Shown: positions 8,184 to 15,984 of the stretch, piece by piece | Numbering within the stretch: the stretch's first letter is position 1 | Layout: every line of letters starts with the position of its first letter | DNA from: Amycolatopsis marina | GTDB lineage: Bacteria > Actinomycetota > Actinomycetes > Mycobacteriales > Pseudonocardiaceae | NCBI RefSeq assembly: GCF_900111885.1 | Contig: NZ_FOKG01000006.1 | Span: forward strand, 281,691 to 345,690 | DNA length: 64,000 bases | Direction: 5' to 3' | The notes under the pieces: generated by a model | What the model was told of the DNA's origin: nothing | Seen by the model: the letters and a program-made list of their open reading frames with translations, nothing else | Databases searched by the model: none | Made by a program: the position numbers and the translations under genes

Positions 8184-9755
8184 TCAGTACGCGCCGTATC
8201 CGCCCACGACCGCCCGCAGCGTCTTCCAGAGGATCACCATGTCCAGCGCGAGGGACCAGTCCTCGACGTAACGCAGGTCCAGCCGCACGCTTTCCGCCCA
8301 CGTCAGATCGCTGCGCCCGCTGACCTGCCAGAGCCCGGTCAGCCCCGGCTTGACCAGCAAGCGCCTGCGCGCGTCCGGCGCGTACTCGGCGGTCTCCTCC
8401 GGTAACGGCGGGCGTGGCCCCACGAGCGACATCCGCCCGGACAGGACGTTGAACAACTGCGGCAACTCGTCGAGGGAGTAGCGGCGCAGGAACACGCCGA
8501 CCCTGGTCACACGGGGGTCCTTGCGCAGCTTGAACAACGGCCCCGCCGCCTCGTTGTTCTCCATCAGACTGTGCCGGACACGGTCGGCATCGACGATCAT
8601 GGTGCGGAACTTGTACATCGTGAATTCCCGGCCGCCCCTGCCGACCCGCCGCTGCCGATAGATCACCGGCCCCCGGTCCGAGACGGTGATCCACGCCGCG
8701 ATCAGCAGCAGCAGCGGCGCGCACAGGGTGAGCAGGGTCAGCGCTCCGACGCGGTCCACCACGTCCTTGATCAGCCGTTTTCCACCGGTGAACTGCGGCG
8801 CCGAGACCCGCAGCAGTGGCATGCCGAGAACACCGGAGACATTCAGCCGTGGCCCCGCGACCTCCATCAGGACGGGCGCCACCACCATCTCCGCCGAGGT
8901 GCCCTCCAGGTCCCAGGCCAGCTGTTGCAGCCTGCGCGGAGTCCAGTACGGGTCGGCCGTCACCGCCACCACGCGGTACCCGCCCCGGCGGACATGCGCC
9001 GAGAGATCGCCCAGCCCGCCGACGACCGGAACACCGGCGATCGCTCCCGTTCCTCCGGTCTCACCGACGGAGTCGCTCTGGGGCACCACTTCGGTGGTAC
9101 ACACCGCCTCCACCCGCCAGCCCACATGTGACTCGGTCCTGGTGCGCTCGATCAGCTCACGGACGGTTCCCGGGGCACCCGCCGCCATCACCGGCAGCAG
9201 GCACTCACCCCGCCTGCGTGCCCCGTGCAGCAGCCGCCGCAGGAGATAGCGCAGCGGAAAGGCAACGAGCGCGATCACGGGCACGACGACGAACACCCAT
9301 GCCTGCACCGCGAGCGATCCGGAGATGAGCCCCGCCAGTGCGATCAGGACGGCCGCGATGAACAGTCCCCTGCCGAGCCTGCTGAACTCCTCCGATCCCG
9401 CACCGAGCACCCGCAGGCTCCAGGCCCTGGTGGCGGGCAACGCCGCGAGTACGGCCAGTACCGTGCCGAACGCGATCAGCTGATGCACGCCCACCGGCCC
9501 GCCCAGCCCTTCGATGAAGACGACCGCCAGAGCGACGACCAGAAGTGTCACCAGTACGTCGGCGGTGATCACCGAGGCCAGGTAACGGCGCTCCCACGCC
9601 AGGGCTGGCGCGATGTCCTCCACGGGTTCCGGGACGGATCGGAGCCGCACCCGAGACGAGGACTCGTCCCACCGCCCGGCCCGCGACGATGGGCGCGGGC
9701 CGCTCCCCGGCGCCTCGCCGTCCGCGGCGAAGAGCGACCGTGCCGACTCGTCCAT
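8184..9755 (-). CDS. Polyprenyl-phosphate sugar phosphotransferase (WcaJ/CpsE-type)
   Basis: A 523-residue membrane enzyme that starts exopolysaccharide or glycoconjugate synthesis by moving a sugar 1-phosphate to undecaprenyl- or decaprenyl-phosphate. The N-terminal half has four predicted membrane helices (about residues 55-165), then a Rossmann-like soluble domain. The C-terminal bacterial sugar transferase domain is well conserved: VIYRQRRVGRGGREFTMYKF, RRYSLDELPQLFNVLSGRMS, LVGPRPPLPEE. No other glycan genes sit beside it, so the sugar and product are unknown. The ATG has AAGGG about seven bases upstream. Confidence 0.9.
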   Translation of the reverse strand: MDESARSLFAADGEAPGSGPRPSSRAGRWDESSSRVRLRSVPEPVEDIAPALAWERRYLASVITADVLVTLLVVALAVVFIEGLGGPVGVHQLIAFGTVLAVLAALPATRAWSLRVLGAGSEEFSRLGRGLFIAAVLIALAGLISGSLAVQAWVFVVVPVIALVAFPLRYLLRRLLHGARRRGECLLPVMAAGAPGTVRELIERTRTESHVGWRVEAVCTTEVVPQSDSVGETGGTGAIAGVPVVGGLGDLSAHVRRGGYRVVAVTADPYWTPRRLQQLAWDLEGTSAEMVVAPVLMEVAGPRLNVSGVLGMPLLRVSAPQFTGGKRLIKDVVDRVGALTLLTLCAPLLLLIAAWITVSDRGPVIYRQRRVGRGGREFTMYKFRTMIVDADRVRHSLMENNEAAGPLFKLRKDPRVTRVGVFLRRYSLDELPQLFNVLSGRMSLVGPRPPLPEETAEYAPDARRRLLVKPGLTGLWQVSGRSDLTWAESVRLDLRYVEDWSLALDMVILWKTLRAVVGGYGAY

Positions 9756-10203
9756 GGAGGACCCTTCCGCTCATCGGTCGTGATCCCACGGCCCGCGCGC
9801 GACTACGCATGGTGGTGCCACGAGATTACGGTGTGTAACGAATGCGTGGATGTCATTCGAGCGACACACGCCGTGGTATCGGTCACTCGCAACGGGGTGT
9901 TACAGCGCCATCAGCGAACTTTGCCTCACTGAATCGGAGGATCTGACCAACGGAAGATAACAAAAAGGTGACAACGGGTAGTGATGTCACTCGCCAACTC
10001 ACTACGGACTGTAGTTAGTTGACAGATTACGTTCAGGGGCATTCGTGGACCCGGAGACGAGATGTCGCGACGGAAGGCATGGAGACGCCATCCCCCGGTC
10101 GCGCTGGGTCCACAACAGACACACGTGCGCCGCCGTGATCAGTGGCACATCGGGTAATGATTCCGCACCCGAGACGGTTGACGCTGATGGCGGACACAGA
10201 AAA
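9756..10203. other. Long gene-free region upstream of the sugar transferase
   Basis: About 450 bases without a credible gene. The part around 9820-10040 is clearly less GC-rich than the rest of the window and contains A/T runs (AACAAAAAGGTGACAAC near 9956) and an AGTGA-TG-TCACT inverted repeat near 9981. Short open frames on both strands lack ribosome binding sites and family resemblance. It most likely holds the promoter and leader of the sugar transferase gene and possibly a small RNA, which cannot be shown here. Confidence 0.5.
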
Positions 10204-10222
10204 GGCCCGGCTGCACCGGGCC
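10204..10222 (-). terminator. Terminator of tRNA-Val(CAC)
   Basis: GGCCCGG-ctgca-CCGGGCC hairpin of seven GC pairs. Read on the minus strand it is followed by TTTT (AAAA at 10200-10203), a standard intrinsic terminator about 25 bases after the tRNA end. Confidence 0.8.
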
Positions 10223-10246
10223 CTCTGGCTGACAACAAAACACTGG

Positions 10247-10321
10247 TGGTGGGCGATACTGGGATCGAACCAGTGACCCCTTCGGTGTGAACGAAGTGCT
10301 CTCCCGCTGAGCTAATCGCCC
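10247..10321 (-). tRNA. tRNA-Val (anticodon CAC)
   Basis: Cloverleaf with acceptor GGGCGAT/ATCGCCC, D-loop TAGCTCAGCGGGAGAGC, anticodon stem CTTCG-TTCACAC-CGAAG giving anticodon CAC (reads GUG), T-arm GGTTCGATCCC, discriminator A and encoded CCA at 10249-10247. It stands alone with its own terminator. Confidence 0.95.
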
Positions 10322-10736
10322 CGGCCTTGCTGTGAGAAGGACTCTACCGGACGACCTTCGGCGGCCTGCAAACGGGTGGTTCATCGACGGACACGTTCCG
10401 CACATCAATGAGCACTCAGCGAACAACCGCGTGCTCGCCGGGGCCCTTGGGGTCGCCCGGCGCGGCATCCGGCGCACGGGGGGACCTAGGTCACGTCGGC
10501 CATTTGCGGGGCGGCGCTATCGCCCCGGCGTCAAACCGAGCAGTATGTACGCGTGGACGATCACCACGATCGCGCGCGAGGCCAGTACGGCCGAGGGCTG
10601 TGGTGACGTGAAAGGGAGCCCGGGATGACCCCATACGGGTGATCTCGGGCAAAACGGCGAGCGAGTCGGCCCCCTTTTACGTCTCACCACCGGAACTCGG
10701 TCAGACTGACCGGGAAGGGAGCAGAAGGGTAGGACG
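10322..10736. other. Divergent regulatory region between tRNA-Val and ssgB
   Basis: About 415 bases with no credible gene. It must hold the promoter of the leftward tRNA gene and that of ssgB. A GAAGGGTAGG purine stretch just before the ssgB ATG is the ribosome binding site. The length suggests a regulated ssgB promoter, which fits its developmental control in streptomycetes, but no known box is recognised. Confidence 0.45.
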
Positions 10737-11162
10737 ATGCGAAACGATCACGTGACGCTCCGCTCGACAGCGGTGTTCGACCTGCTGGCGCCGCGGACGC
10801 CCGCGGTTCCGGTGAAGGTGGAGTTGCGCTATGACACCCGCGATCCCTACGCGGTGGTCGCCGCGTTCCGTACGGGCCGCGCCGGCTGGGTGGAGTGGGT
10901 GTACGCACGTGACCTACTCGCCGACGGCCTGCTCGCCGACGCGGGCGACGGCGACGTGCGGATCCGCCCCTCCGTCGAGGATCCGGAATCCGTGCTCATC
11001 GAACTCAACTCCCCGTCGGGGCACGCGATGTTCGAGGCATCGGCGCAGGAGCTGGCCGACTTCCTCGACCGCACCTACGACGTGGTGCTGCCGGGCAACG
11101 AACACCTCTGGGTCGACGTCGACGACGCGCTGACCCATCTCATCCCGAACGATCGGACCTGA
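10737..11162 (+). CDS. ssgB: SsgB-like sporulation and cell-division regulator
   Basis: A 141-residue SsgA-like protein (SALP). Typical words are VPVKVELRYDTRDPYAVVAAF, VEWVYARDLLADGL, GDVRIRPS and AQELADFLDRTYDVVLPGNE. In Streptomyces SsgB positions FtsZ at future septa during sporulation; the family is confined to morphologically complex actinomycetes, and the SsgB orthologue is the member usually kept outside Streptomyces. It sits between single tRNA genes without an operon partner. Assignment to SsgB rather than another SALP is likely but not proven. Confidence 0.88.
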   Translation: MRNDHVTLRSTAVFDLLAPRTPAVPVKVELRYDTRDPYAVVAAFRTGRAGWVEWVYARDLLADGLLADAGDGDVRIRPSVEDPESVLIELNSPSGHAMFEASAQELADFLDRTYDVVLPGNEHLWVDVDDALTHLIPNDRT

Positions 11163-11275
11163 TCACGGGCGGTAAACGCCATTGGCGGGACCCCCCATGT
11201 CAGGGCCGATTTCGGGTCCGATACAGTTCTTTTCAACACCAAGACGACGGGTCAGGCGACACGGAGTCATGGAAT

Positions 11276-11348
11276 GCGGACGTAGCGCAGCTGGTAGCGC
11301 ATCACCTTGCCAAGGTGAGGGTCGCGGGTTCGAGTCCCGTCGTCCGCT
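11276..11348 (+). tRNA. tRNA-Gly (anticodon GCC)
   Basis: Acceptor GCGGACG/CGTCCGC, anticodon stem TCACC-TTGCCAA-GGTGA giving GCC, T-arm GGGTTCGAGTCCC, discriminator T; CCA not encoded. First of a three-tRNA cluster on the plus strand. Confidence 0.95.
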
Positions 11349-11419
11349 CGACTGCGGCGGCACCCCGCAGTGGGATCGTGATCGGAGGGAGTTCCCGAAG
11401 ATCGGATTCCCTGGAACAC

Positions 11420-11491
11420 GGCGGAGTGGCCGAGTGGTTCAGGCAAGGGCCTGCAAAGCCCTGTACGCGGGTTCGATTCCCGCCTCCGCCT
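11420..11491 (+). tRNA. tRNA-Cys (anticodon GCA)
   Basis: Acceptor GGCGGAG/CTCCGCC, anticodon stem AGGGC-CTGCAAA-GCCCT giving GCA, T-arm GCGGGTTCGATTCCCGC, discriminator T; CCA not encoded. Second in the cluster. Confidence 0.95.
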
Positions 11492-11492
11492 C

Positions 11493-11567
<75 letters not shown>

Positions 11568-11580
11568 TCTCTTCAAGTCG

Positions 11581-11613
11581 AACCCTCATCGGTGACAGCC
11601 ATCGGTGAGGGTT
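11581..11613 (+). terminator. Terminator of the tRNA Gly-Cys-Val cluster
   Basis: AACCCTCA and TGAGGGTT arms with an additional inner match enclose a 17-base loop 14 bases after the last tRNA; a short TTT follows within the arm end. It also lies behind the leftward nucleotidyltransferase gene. Confidence 0.55.
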
Positions 11614-11657
11614 TCGGCGTCAGTGAAGACTTCCAACTGCCAGCAGCACGCTTCTGA

Positions 11658-12533
11658 TCACGGGCGCTCGCTCGCGGTATCCACACTGGGCGCCGCTGCC
11701 GTCGGAGCAAGTCCCGCAAGACGTTGACCCCACCGCGTGAAGGCGGTGACGAGGTCGACCGGGGCACTGGCGCGATGCAAGCGGCGGGTCTGCTCGTCAA
11801 CGTAATGCCGATAGAGCGGAATCAAGCCGGCGGCCAGCTGGGGTGCGGCCTGTGCGGGATCCAGTGGATGTCCCGCTCTGACCCACGCGGCCAGGCGGAC
11901 CAGGGATTGCGCGGCTGCCCGCGGCTGAGCCAGGTACCAGTCGACGGCCTCGTCGTTGGTGGCGGCGCGCCCAGTGGTCTTGGTGTTGGTACAGAGGAAG
12001 CGGACCGGGAACAGCACGGCCTTGGTGAACCACACCGGGTCGGTCAGGAGACGACAGGGGCGGTCGAACTCGGCGGTCACCTCGTCGGTAGCCAGGACAT
12101 CGACCGCGAACCGTGCGCTGGCCAACTGCAACTCGTCGGTGGCCGGGCGGGCAACCTGCCCGGCGACGTCGACACCGAGCAGAAGTACACTGTGGTCAGT
12201 CAGCTCCAGGCGGTCGAGTGCGGGGAAACGCCCGTCGTCGTGTCCGTCGCGCAGCGCTGGCAGAGAGCCCCAGAAGACGGACAACTTGCGATGCAGACTG
12301 CCTTGTCCGCGCAGGGTTTCACTCGTGGTTCTGACGGTGCCGGGATCGCTGTCCCGAGCGCCGGTGAGGATAACGGCCAGATCGATGTCGCTGACAGCCG
12401 GGGCGTAGCCGCCGTACGCGAGGCTGCCCAGCAGGTAGGCGGCGATCAGACGCTCGGCGAAGACATCCTGGTAGGCGCGGGCGCATTCGGCGGCGACGGC
12501 GCGCGCAGCAGCGACCGGGTCGATCGCGGTCAT
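11658..12533 (-). CDS. AadA-like nucleotidyltransferase
   Basis: A 291-residue protein of the aminoglycoside nucleotidyltransferase type. The N-terminal domain has the polymerase-beta-like motif GSLAYGGYAPAVSDIDLAV (GS, then D-x-D metal ligands), and the C-terminal helical region (TNDEAVDWYLAQPRAAAQSLVRLA) resembles the AadA/DUF4111 C-terminal domain. AadA enzymes adenylate streptomycin and spectinomycin. Here it is the last gene of a three-gene operon, overlapping the gene before it by four bases, so it may modify or detoxify the operon's own product. Substrate is not predictable. Confidence 0.75.
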   Translation of the reverse strand: MTAIDPVAAARAVAAECARAYQDVFAERLIAAYLLGSLAYGGYAPAVSDIDLAVILTGARDSDPGTVRTTSETLRGQGSLHRKLSVFWGSLPALRDGHDDGRFPALDRLELTDHSVLLLGVDVAGQVARPATDELQLASARFAVDVLATDEVTAEFDRPCRLLTDPVWFTKAVLFPVRFLCTNTKTTGRAATNDEAVDWYLAQPRAAAQSLVRLAAWVRAGHPLDPAQAAPQLAAGLIPLYRHYVDEQTRRLHRASAPVDLVTAFTRWGQRLAGLAPTAAAPSVDTASERP

Positions 12534-13165
12534 ACGGTGGCGGCCCCGGTGTCACGCCTGGCGCACTCGGAGATACGGTCGGAGACCACGGTGATCACCT
12601 GCCACGCACGGTCCAGCACGATGATGGTGCCGTCCACGGTCCAGTCGCTGCGTTCCCGTAGAACCCGGTACCCCATTTCGAGGTGCTCGGCATCGGCTTC
12701 GTCGTGCAACTCGAAGTACGAGTCGTCGGGAAAGGCTCGGGCGCCCGCCCTGCTGAAGACGAGGCTCCCCGCTTCGAGGGCGAGATGAGCAAGGACAGCG
12801 CGCTGGACACTCGGCAGGACAGCGAACTGGTCGACGAACCACGACGCGCCCGCTTCTATGACAGGGTCCCAGACCACCCGATGGTCGTCCGCGCGGCTGC
12901 GGGCCAGGATGGTGTCGTGCCCGATCTCCTCTTGCTGATGTGTCAGGGCGAGCACCCGCAGGTCCGGGTCGGTCTCGAAAGTGACTCGGGCACTGATCAT
13001 CCGCTGGAAGGCGTTCGACCAGGGCTGCAGGTAGGTGAGCACGGCCTTCTTCGTTTCCTCAGCGGTGTTCTCGTCGGTCAGCAACCGGATCAACTCCGAC
13101 GACTCGTACTCCTGCTGCCGCTGCGCGTTGTAGCGGACGATGCGCTCCACATCCGGCCGGTTCAC
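12530..13165 (-). CDS. Heme-oxygenase-like di-iron (HDO/TenA-fold) protein
   Basis: A 211-residue all-helical protein. Candidate metal ligands are E80 and H83 in HQQEEIGHD, E131 in LALEAGS, and H154, D158 and H161 in the H-x3-D-x2-H block ELHDEADAEHLEMG. This spacing fits the heme-oxygenase-like di-iron oxidase superfamily (CADD, UndA, SznF), whose members use O2 to oxidise amines, amino acids or fatty acids. PqqC/TenA relatives without metal are the alternative. It lies between the prenyltransferase-like gene (two-base gap) and the nucleotidyltransferase gene (four-base overlap), so it is likely a tailoring oxidase of one small pathway. Confidence 0.65.
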   Translation of the reverse strand: MNRPDVERIVRYNAQRQQEYESSELIRLLTDENTAEETKKAVLTYLQPWSNAFQRMISARVTFETDPDLRVLALTHQQEEIGHDTILARSRADDHRVVWDPVIEAGASWFVDQFAVLPSVQRAVLAHLALEAGSLVFSRAGARAFPDDSYFELHDEADAEHLEMGYRVLRERSDWTVDGTIIVLDRAWQVITVVSDRISECARRDTGAATV

Positions 13166-13167
13166 GG

Positions 13168-14361
13168 TCAGCTCCTTCCGATCGTGCTGATGGGGTCATC
13201 GTCTCGGTCGTGCCATGCGAGATCAACTGGCGAGGGCGCGGGGACGGACCGACCGTAGACCGGGGGCCGAAAGTAGGTCGTGATGTCGCCCGGCCGGCCC
13301 GCGGCGCGATAGCTGACCAGGGCGAGGAGACCCTGGCTGTCCTTCAGCGACCGGGGCGCCAACGCGTTGGCGAGAACGCGGAACCGCTCGGGGTCCACTC
13401 CCTCGCTACGCATCAGCGCGGCGGTGCGGTCCACGGCCTCCCCGTCGCAGCTCGCCAGGTTGGCCAGCCGGAGGTAGGTCGCGCACTCGGCGGCTCCGTC
13501 CACGCCGGAACGGAACGCCAAGCAACTCAGGGCCGCTTCACCGGCGGCAGTACGATCACCGGTCAAGCTGCGATAGGCGGCCAGCGCACGTTCGGCATCA
13601 TGGTGCCGTGCCACCGAAGCGATGCGGTTCAACTCACCGATGTCCGCACCGTGGTTACGGTAGTAGATCTTCACCCTGGCCGCGGCCTCGTCAGCCAGGT
13701 CCACGGCGAAGAACTCGATCTCCCGCGGGCCAACGGCGCTCTCCACCCGTCGGCGCGCATCGTCCCATGCGGCGGTCATGCCCAGCCGCCGCATGGCCTC
13801 ACTCACCGCGGCGTAACGCTGCGAGAGCGGCCACGCATACAACCCGAAGTACGTCTTGTGAACCACTCTCGCAGGCGGACGCCAAGCGACCGAGTGCCAC
13901 AGGGGCGGCGACGGCAGACCCGGCCGCGCAGTGAAGATCTCGTGGATCTGTCCGAGGCGAGGATTCGCTGCCACCGCACCGGAACGGGCGTAGCCAGGGC
14001 TGACCGGCGACACCAGACCGCAGTCGAACAGTAGGCGCAACTCCGGCCGAGTTCCGGACCAGTTCACCGACAGTTCGGCCGGGAACCCGTCGTCCGCGAC
14101 ATACGAAGGCTCGGCAGGAGCTGCCTCGATTCGATCGCCCGCCCACGCGGGGAGCACGGATCGCAAGGCCCAGACGGACCGAAAAGTCTGGTCGGCCGGA
14201 ATCGTGAGCGCCTCGCACGCCGCAGTCCACACTCGGCAAAGAAACTCTCCGGATAATTGACCCAGTGCGGGATAAGTCACGGATCCGACGTTGGCCCCGC
14301 GATCAGCGGAGCCCCCGTTTCCGCTTATCTGATCGGACAACTCCGTCGAGCATTTGATCAC
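13168..14361 (-). CDS. Possible DMATS/ABBA-type aromatic prenyltransferase
   Basis: A 397-residue protein, first gene of a three-gene operon. It resembles the bacterial DMATS family (PT barrel) in pattern: LSVNWSGTRPELRLLFDCG, then the basic/tyrosine strands HKTYFGLYAW (K169, Y171), ARVKIYYRNHG (K231, Y233) and a final ITTYFRPPVYG (Y363). In true members such Lys/Tyr pairs bind the prenyl diphosphate, so an indole or similar aromatic acceptor is possible. Identity is from memory of family patterns, not alignment. The GTG start lies 10 bases after a promoter-like element; a second GTG at 14280 would drop 27 poorly conserved residues. Confidence 0.5.
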   Translation of the reverse strand: MIKCSTELSDQISGNGGSADRGANVGSVTYPALGQLSGEFLCRVWTAACEALTIPADQTFRSVWALRSVLPAWAGDRIEAAPAEPSYVADDGFPAELSVNWSGTRPELRLLFDCGLVSPVSPGYARSGAVAANPRLGQIHEIFTARPGLPSPPLWHSVAWRPPARVVHKTYFGLYAWPLSQRYAAVSEAMRRLGMTAAWDDARRRVESAVGPREIEFFAVDLADEAAARVKIYYRNHGADIGELNRIASVARHHDAERALAAYRSLTGDRTAAGEAALSCLAFRSGVDGAAECATYLRLANLASCDGEAVDRTAALMRSEGVDPERFRVLANALAPRSLKDSQGLLALVSYRAAGRPGDITTYFRPPVYGRSVPAPSPVDLAWHDRDDDPISTIGRS

Positions 14362-14370
14362 CGGGCGATG

Positions 14371-14400
14371 CTAACAGTCAACTGAGCGTTCAACTGTCAA
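14371..14400 (-). promoter_or_regulatory. Promoter with overlapping GTTGA repeats
   Basis: On the minus strand TTGACA (14400-14395) is followed after 18 bases by TGTTAG (14376-14371), a good -35/-10 pair. Transcription would begin almost at the GTG start, so the message may be leaderless. The element contains three GTTGA copies in tandem, overlapping the -35 and spacer, which look like binding sites for an unidentified regulator. Confidence 0.6.
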
Positions 14401-14556
14401 CTTTCACCTTCCGGCCTAGCGGATTGCGATATATGGGTTACTCAGCCGAGCATCATGCCGGATCCGCCACGCGGCGTCACCGAGGACACTCCACGACGAG
14501 ACGAATCACGAGATCCTTGCTGGACAAGGAAACGCCGGGTGGCCTCTGCCCAAGGG

Positions 14557-15111
14557 TCACACCGGCACGGGCAGCACGGTCATCGCGTGCCGCACCAACC
14601 GGATCAAGGCCATCTTGCTCGAGTCCCGATCCCGCGCGTCGCACATGACGATCGGCATCCGATCCGGGACGGCCAGTGCCTCACGGATCTCGTTCGCGTC
14701 ATAGCGGGGCGCGTTATCGAAGCAGTTCACCGCGACGACGAAGGGGATCTGCCGACGCTCGAAGAAGTCGATCGCAGCGAAGCTCGCCTCCACCCGCCGG
14801 GCATCGACGAGCACGATCGTCCCGATCGCACCGCGTGCGAGGTCGTCCCACATGAACCAGAAGCGCGCCTGGCCCGGCATGCCGAACAGGTACAGCACAT
14901 GCCGTGTCGAGATGGTGATCCGGCCGAAGTCGAGCGCGACCGTCGTCGTCGACTTCCGCTCCACACCGGAGAGGTCGTCCACGTCGGTACTGGCCTCAGT
15001 CAGCAACTCTTCCGTGGTCAGCGGCGGTATTTCGCTGACCGAGCCGACCATGGTTGTCTTCCCGGCGCCGAAGCCGCCCGCGATGATGATCTTGACTGGT
15101 GCCGGGACCAT
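14557..15111 (-). CDS. cvnD: Conservon GTP-binding protein CvnD
   Basis: A 184-residue small GTPase-like protein with the P-loop GGFGAGKTT, the switch region TTTVALDFGRI and FGMPGQARFWFMWDDL. In Streptomyces conservons CvnD acts with CvnA-C in a membrane-bound assembly that resembles eukaryotic G-protein coupling and influences development and secondary metabolism. The ATG at 15111 is preferred (GAGGG six bases upstream); an in-frame ATG at 15147 would overlap cvnC by 20 bases. Last gene of the cvn operon. Confidence 0.9.
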   Translation of the reverse strand: MVPAPVKIIIAGGFGAGKTTMVGSVSEIPPLTTEELLTEASTDVDDLSGVERKSTTTVALDFGRITISTRHVLYLFGMPGQARFWFMWDDLARGAIGTIVLVDARRVEASFAAIDFFERRQIPFVVAVNCFDNAPRYDANEIREALAVPDRMPIVMCDARDRDSSKMALIRLVRHAMTVLPVPV

Positions 15112-15127
15112 GGCCTTCCCTCTGTCG

Positions 15128-15499
15128 TCAGTACTTGATAAGTCCATCGAGAACCGCCTGGAGTGTTTCGAGGTCCGGCGCCTGCGCCGGTTGATGACTT
15201 GGGGACCGAGTGATGACGAGCCCGTGCTGGATCAGGTCGCCACACAGCACTCGTACGACTCCGAGCGGGACCTTCACATAGACCGCGATCTCCGCGATCG
15301 AAATGGCCTCCCGGCACAGCTGCAGAACCGCACGGTGCTCCGGGGTCAGTCCGGCCGGTTCCTGCTCCGTCCGCAGGGTCCGTACCTGGGTGGACAGGTC
15401 TAGCCGCTCGCCCTCGGACGGTGTGCGCCCCCTGGTGATCGTGTAGGGCCGGACCAGCGGTCCCGCGGCCTCGTCATACCAGCCATCATCCCCACTCAC
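15128..15499 (-). CDS. cvnC: Conservon protein CvnC (DUF742)
   Basis: A 123-residue DUF742 protein. The family pattern is seen in LVRPYTITRGRT, the central EHRAVLQLCREAISIAEIAV helices and the winged-helix-like VPLGVVRVLCGDLIQHGLV near the C-terminus. It is the third member of the conservon and thought to work with CvnB and CvnD. The GTG at 15499 overlaps the cvnB stop (GTGA), which fixes the start. Confidence 0.9.
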   Translation of the reverse strand: MSGDDGWYDEAAGPLVRPYTITRGRTPSEGERLDLSTQVRTLRTEQEPAGLTPEHRAVLQLCREAISIAEIAVYVKVPLGVVRVLCGDLIQHGLVITRSPSHQPAQAPDLETLQAVLDGLIKY

Positions 15500-15921
15500 G
15501 TGGCCTCCGGCACCGCGTGCGCGGCTTCGCGCGGAGCGGACGACAGATAGTCGCCGACGCGCTTGACCAGCCGGTTCATCTCGTAGGCGATCATCTCGAC
15601 GTCCACGTCCTCTTCCGCCAGTACCGCGAGGCATGCTCCCTGGCCCGCAGCCGAAACGAAGAGGTATCCATACTCCATCTCGATCATGTTCTGCAGCACC
15701 CGGCCGCGGGAGAACTGCTTGCTCACCCCCTTGGCCAGGCTCTGCAGGCTGGATGCGATGGCCGACAGCTGATCCGAGTCGTCCTTGCTCATGCCGGACG
15801 ACTTGCCGATCAGCATCCCGTCGGCGGACAGCACGACGGCGTTCTGTGCACCGACCACACGGTTCACAACGTCATCGAGCAGCCAATTGAGATCGGGTTT
15901 GGAGTTCCCGTGCTCGTTCAT
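15496..15921 (-). CDS. cvnB: Conservon Roadblock/LC7 protein CvnB
   Basis: A 141-residue Roadblock/LC7-domain protein (residues about 10-105), with the opening LNWLLDDVVNRVVGAQNAVVLSADG and the strand YGYLFVSAAGQGACLAVLA. Such domains regulate small GTPases, here probably CvnD. It is 63 bases downstream of cvnA and overlaps cvnC by four bases. Confidence 0.92.
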   Translation of the reverse strand: MNEHGNSKPDLNWLLDDVVNRVVGAQNAVVLSADGMLIGKSSGMSKDDSDQLSAIASSLQSLAKGVSKQFSRGRVLQNMIEMEYGYLFVSAAGQGACLAVLAEEDVDVEMIAYEMNRLVKRVGDYLSSAPREAAHAVPEAT

Positions 15922-15984
15922 ACTGAGAGACCTTGACTTCCTGTGCGCACGTTTCTATTTGGACTTTCCTGTAGCCGTCGCGGT

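Noticed and set aside
10002..10290. Short open frames on both strands around the tRNA-Val(CAC) terminator
   Set aside because: They run through the tRNA or terminator and have no ribosome binding site.
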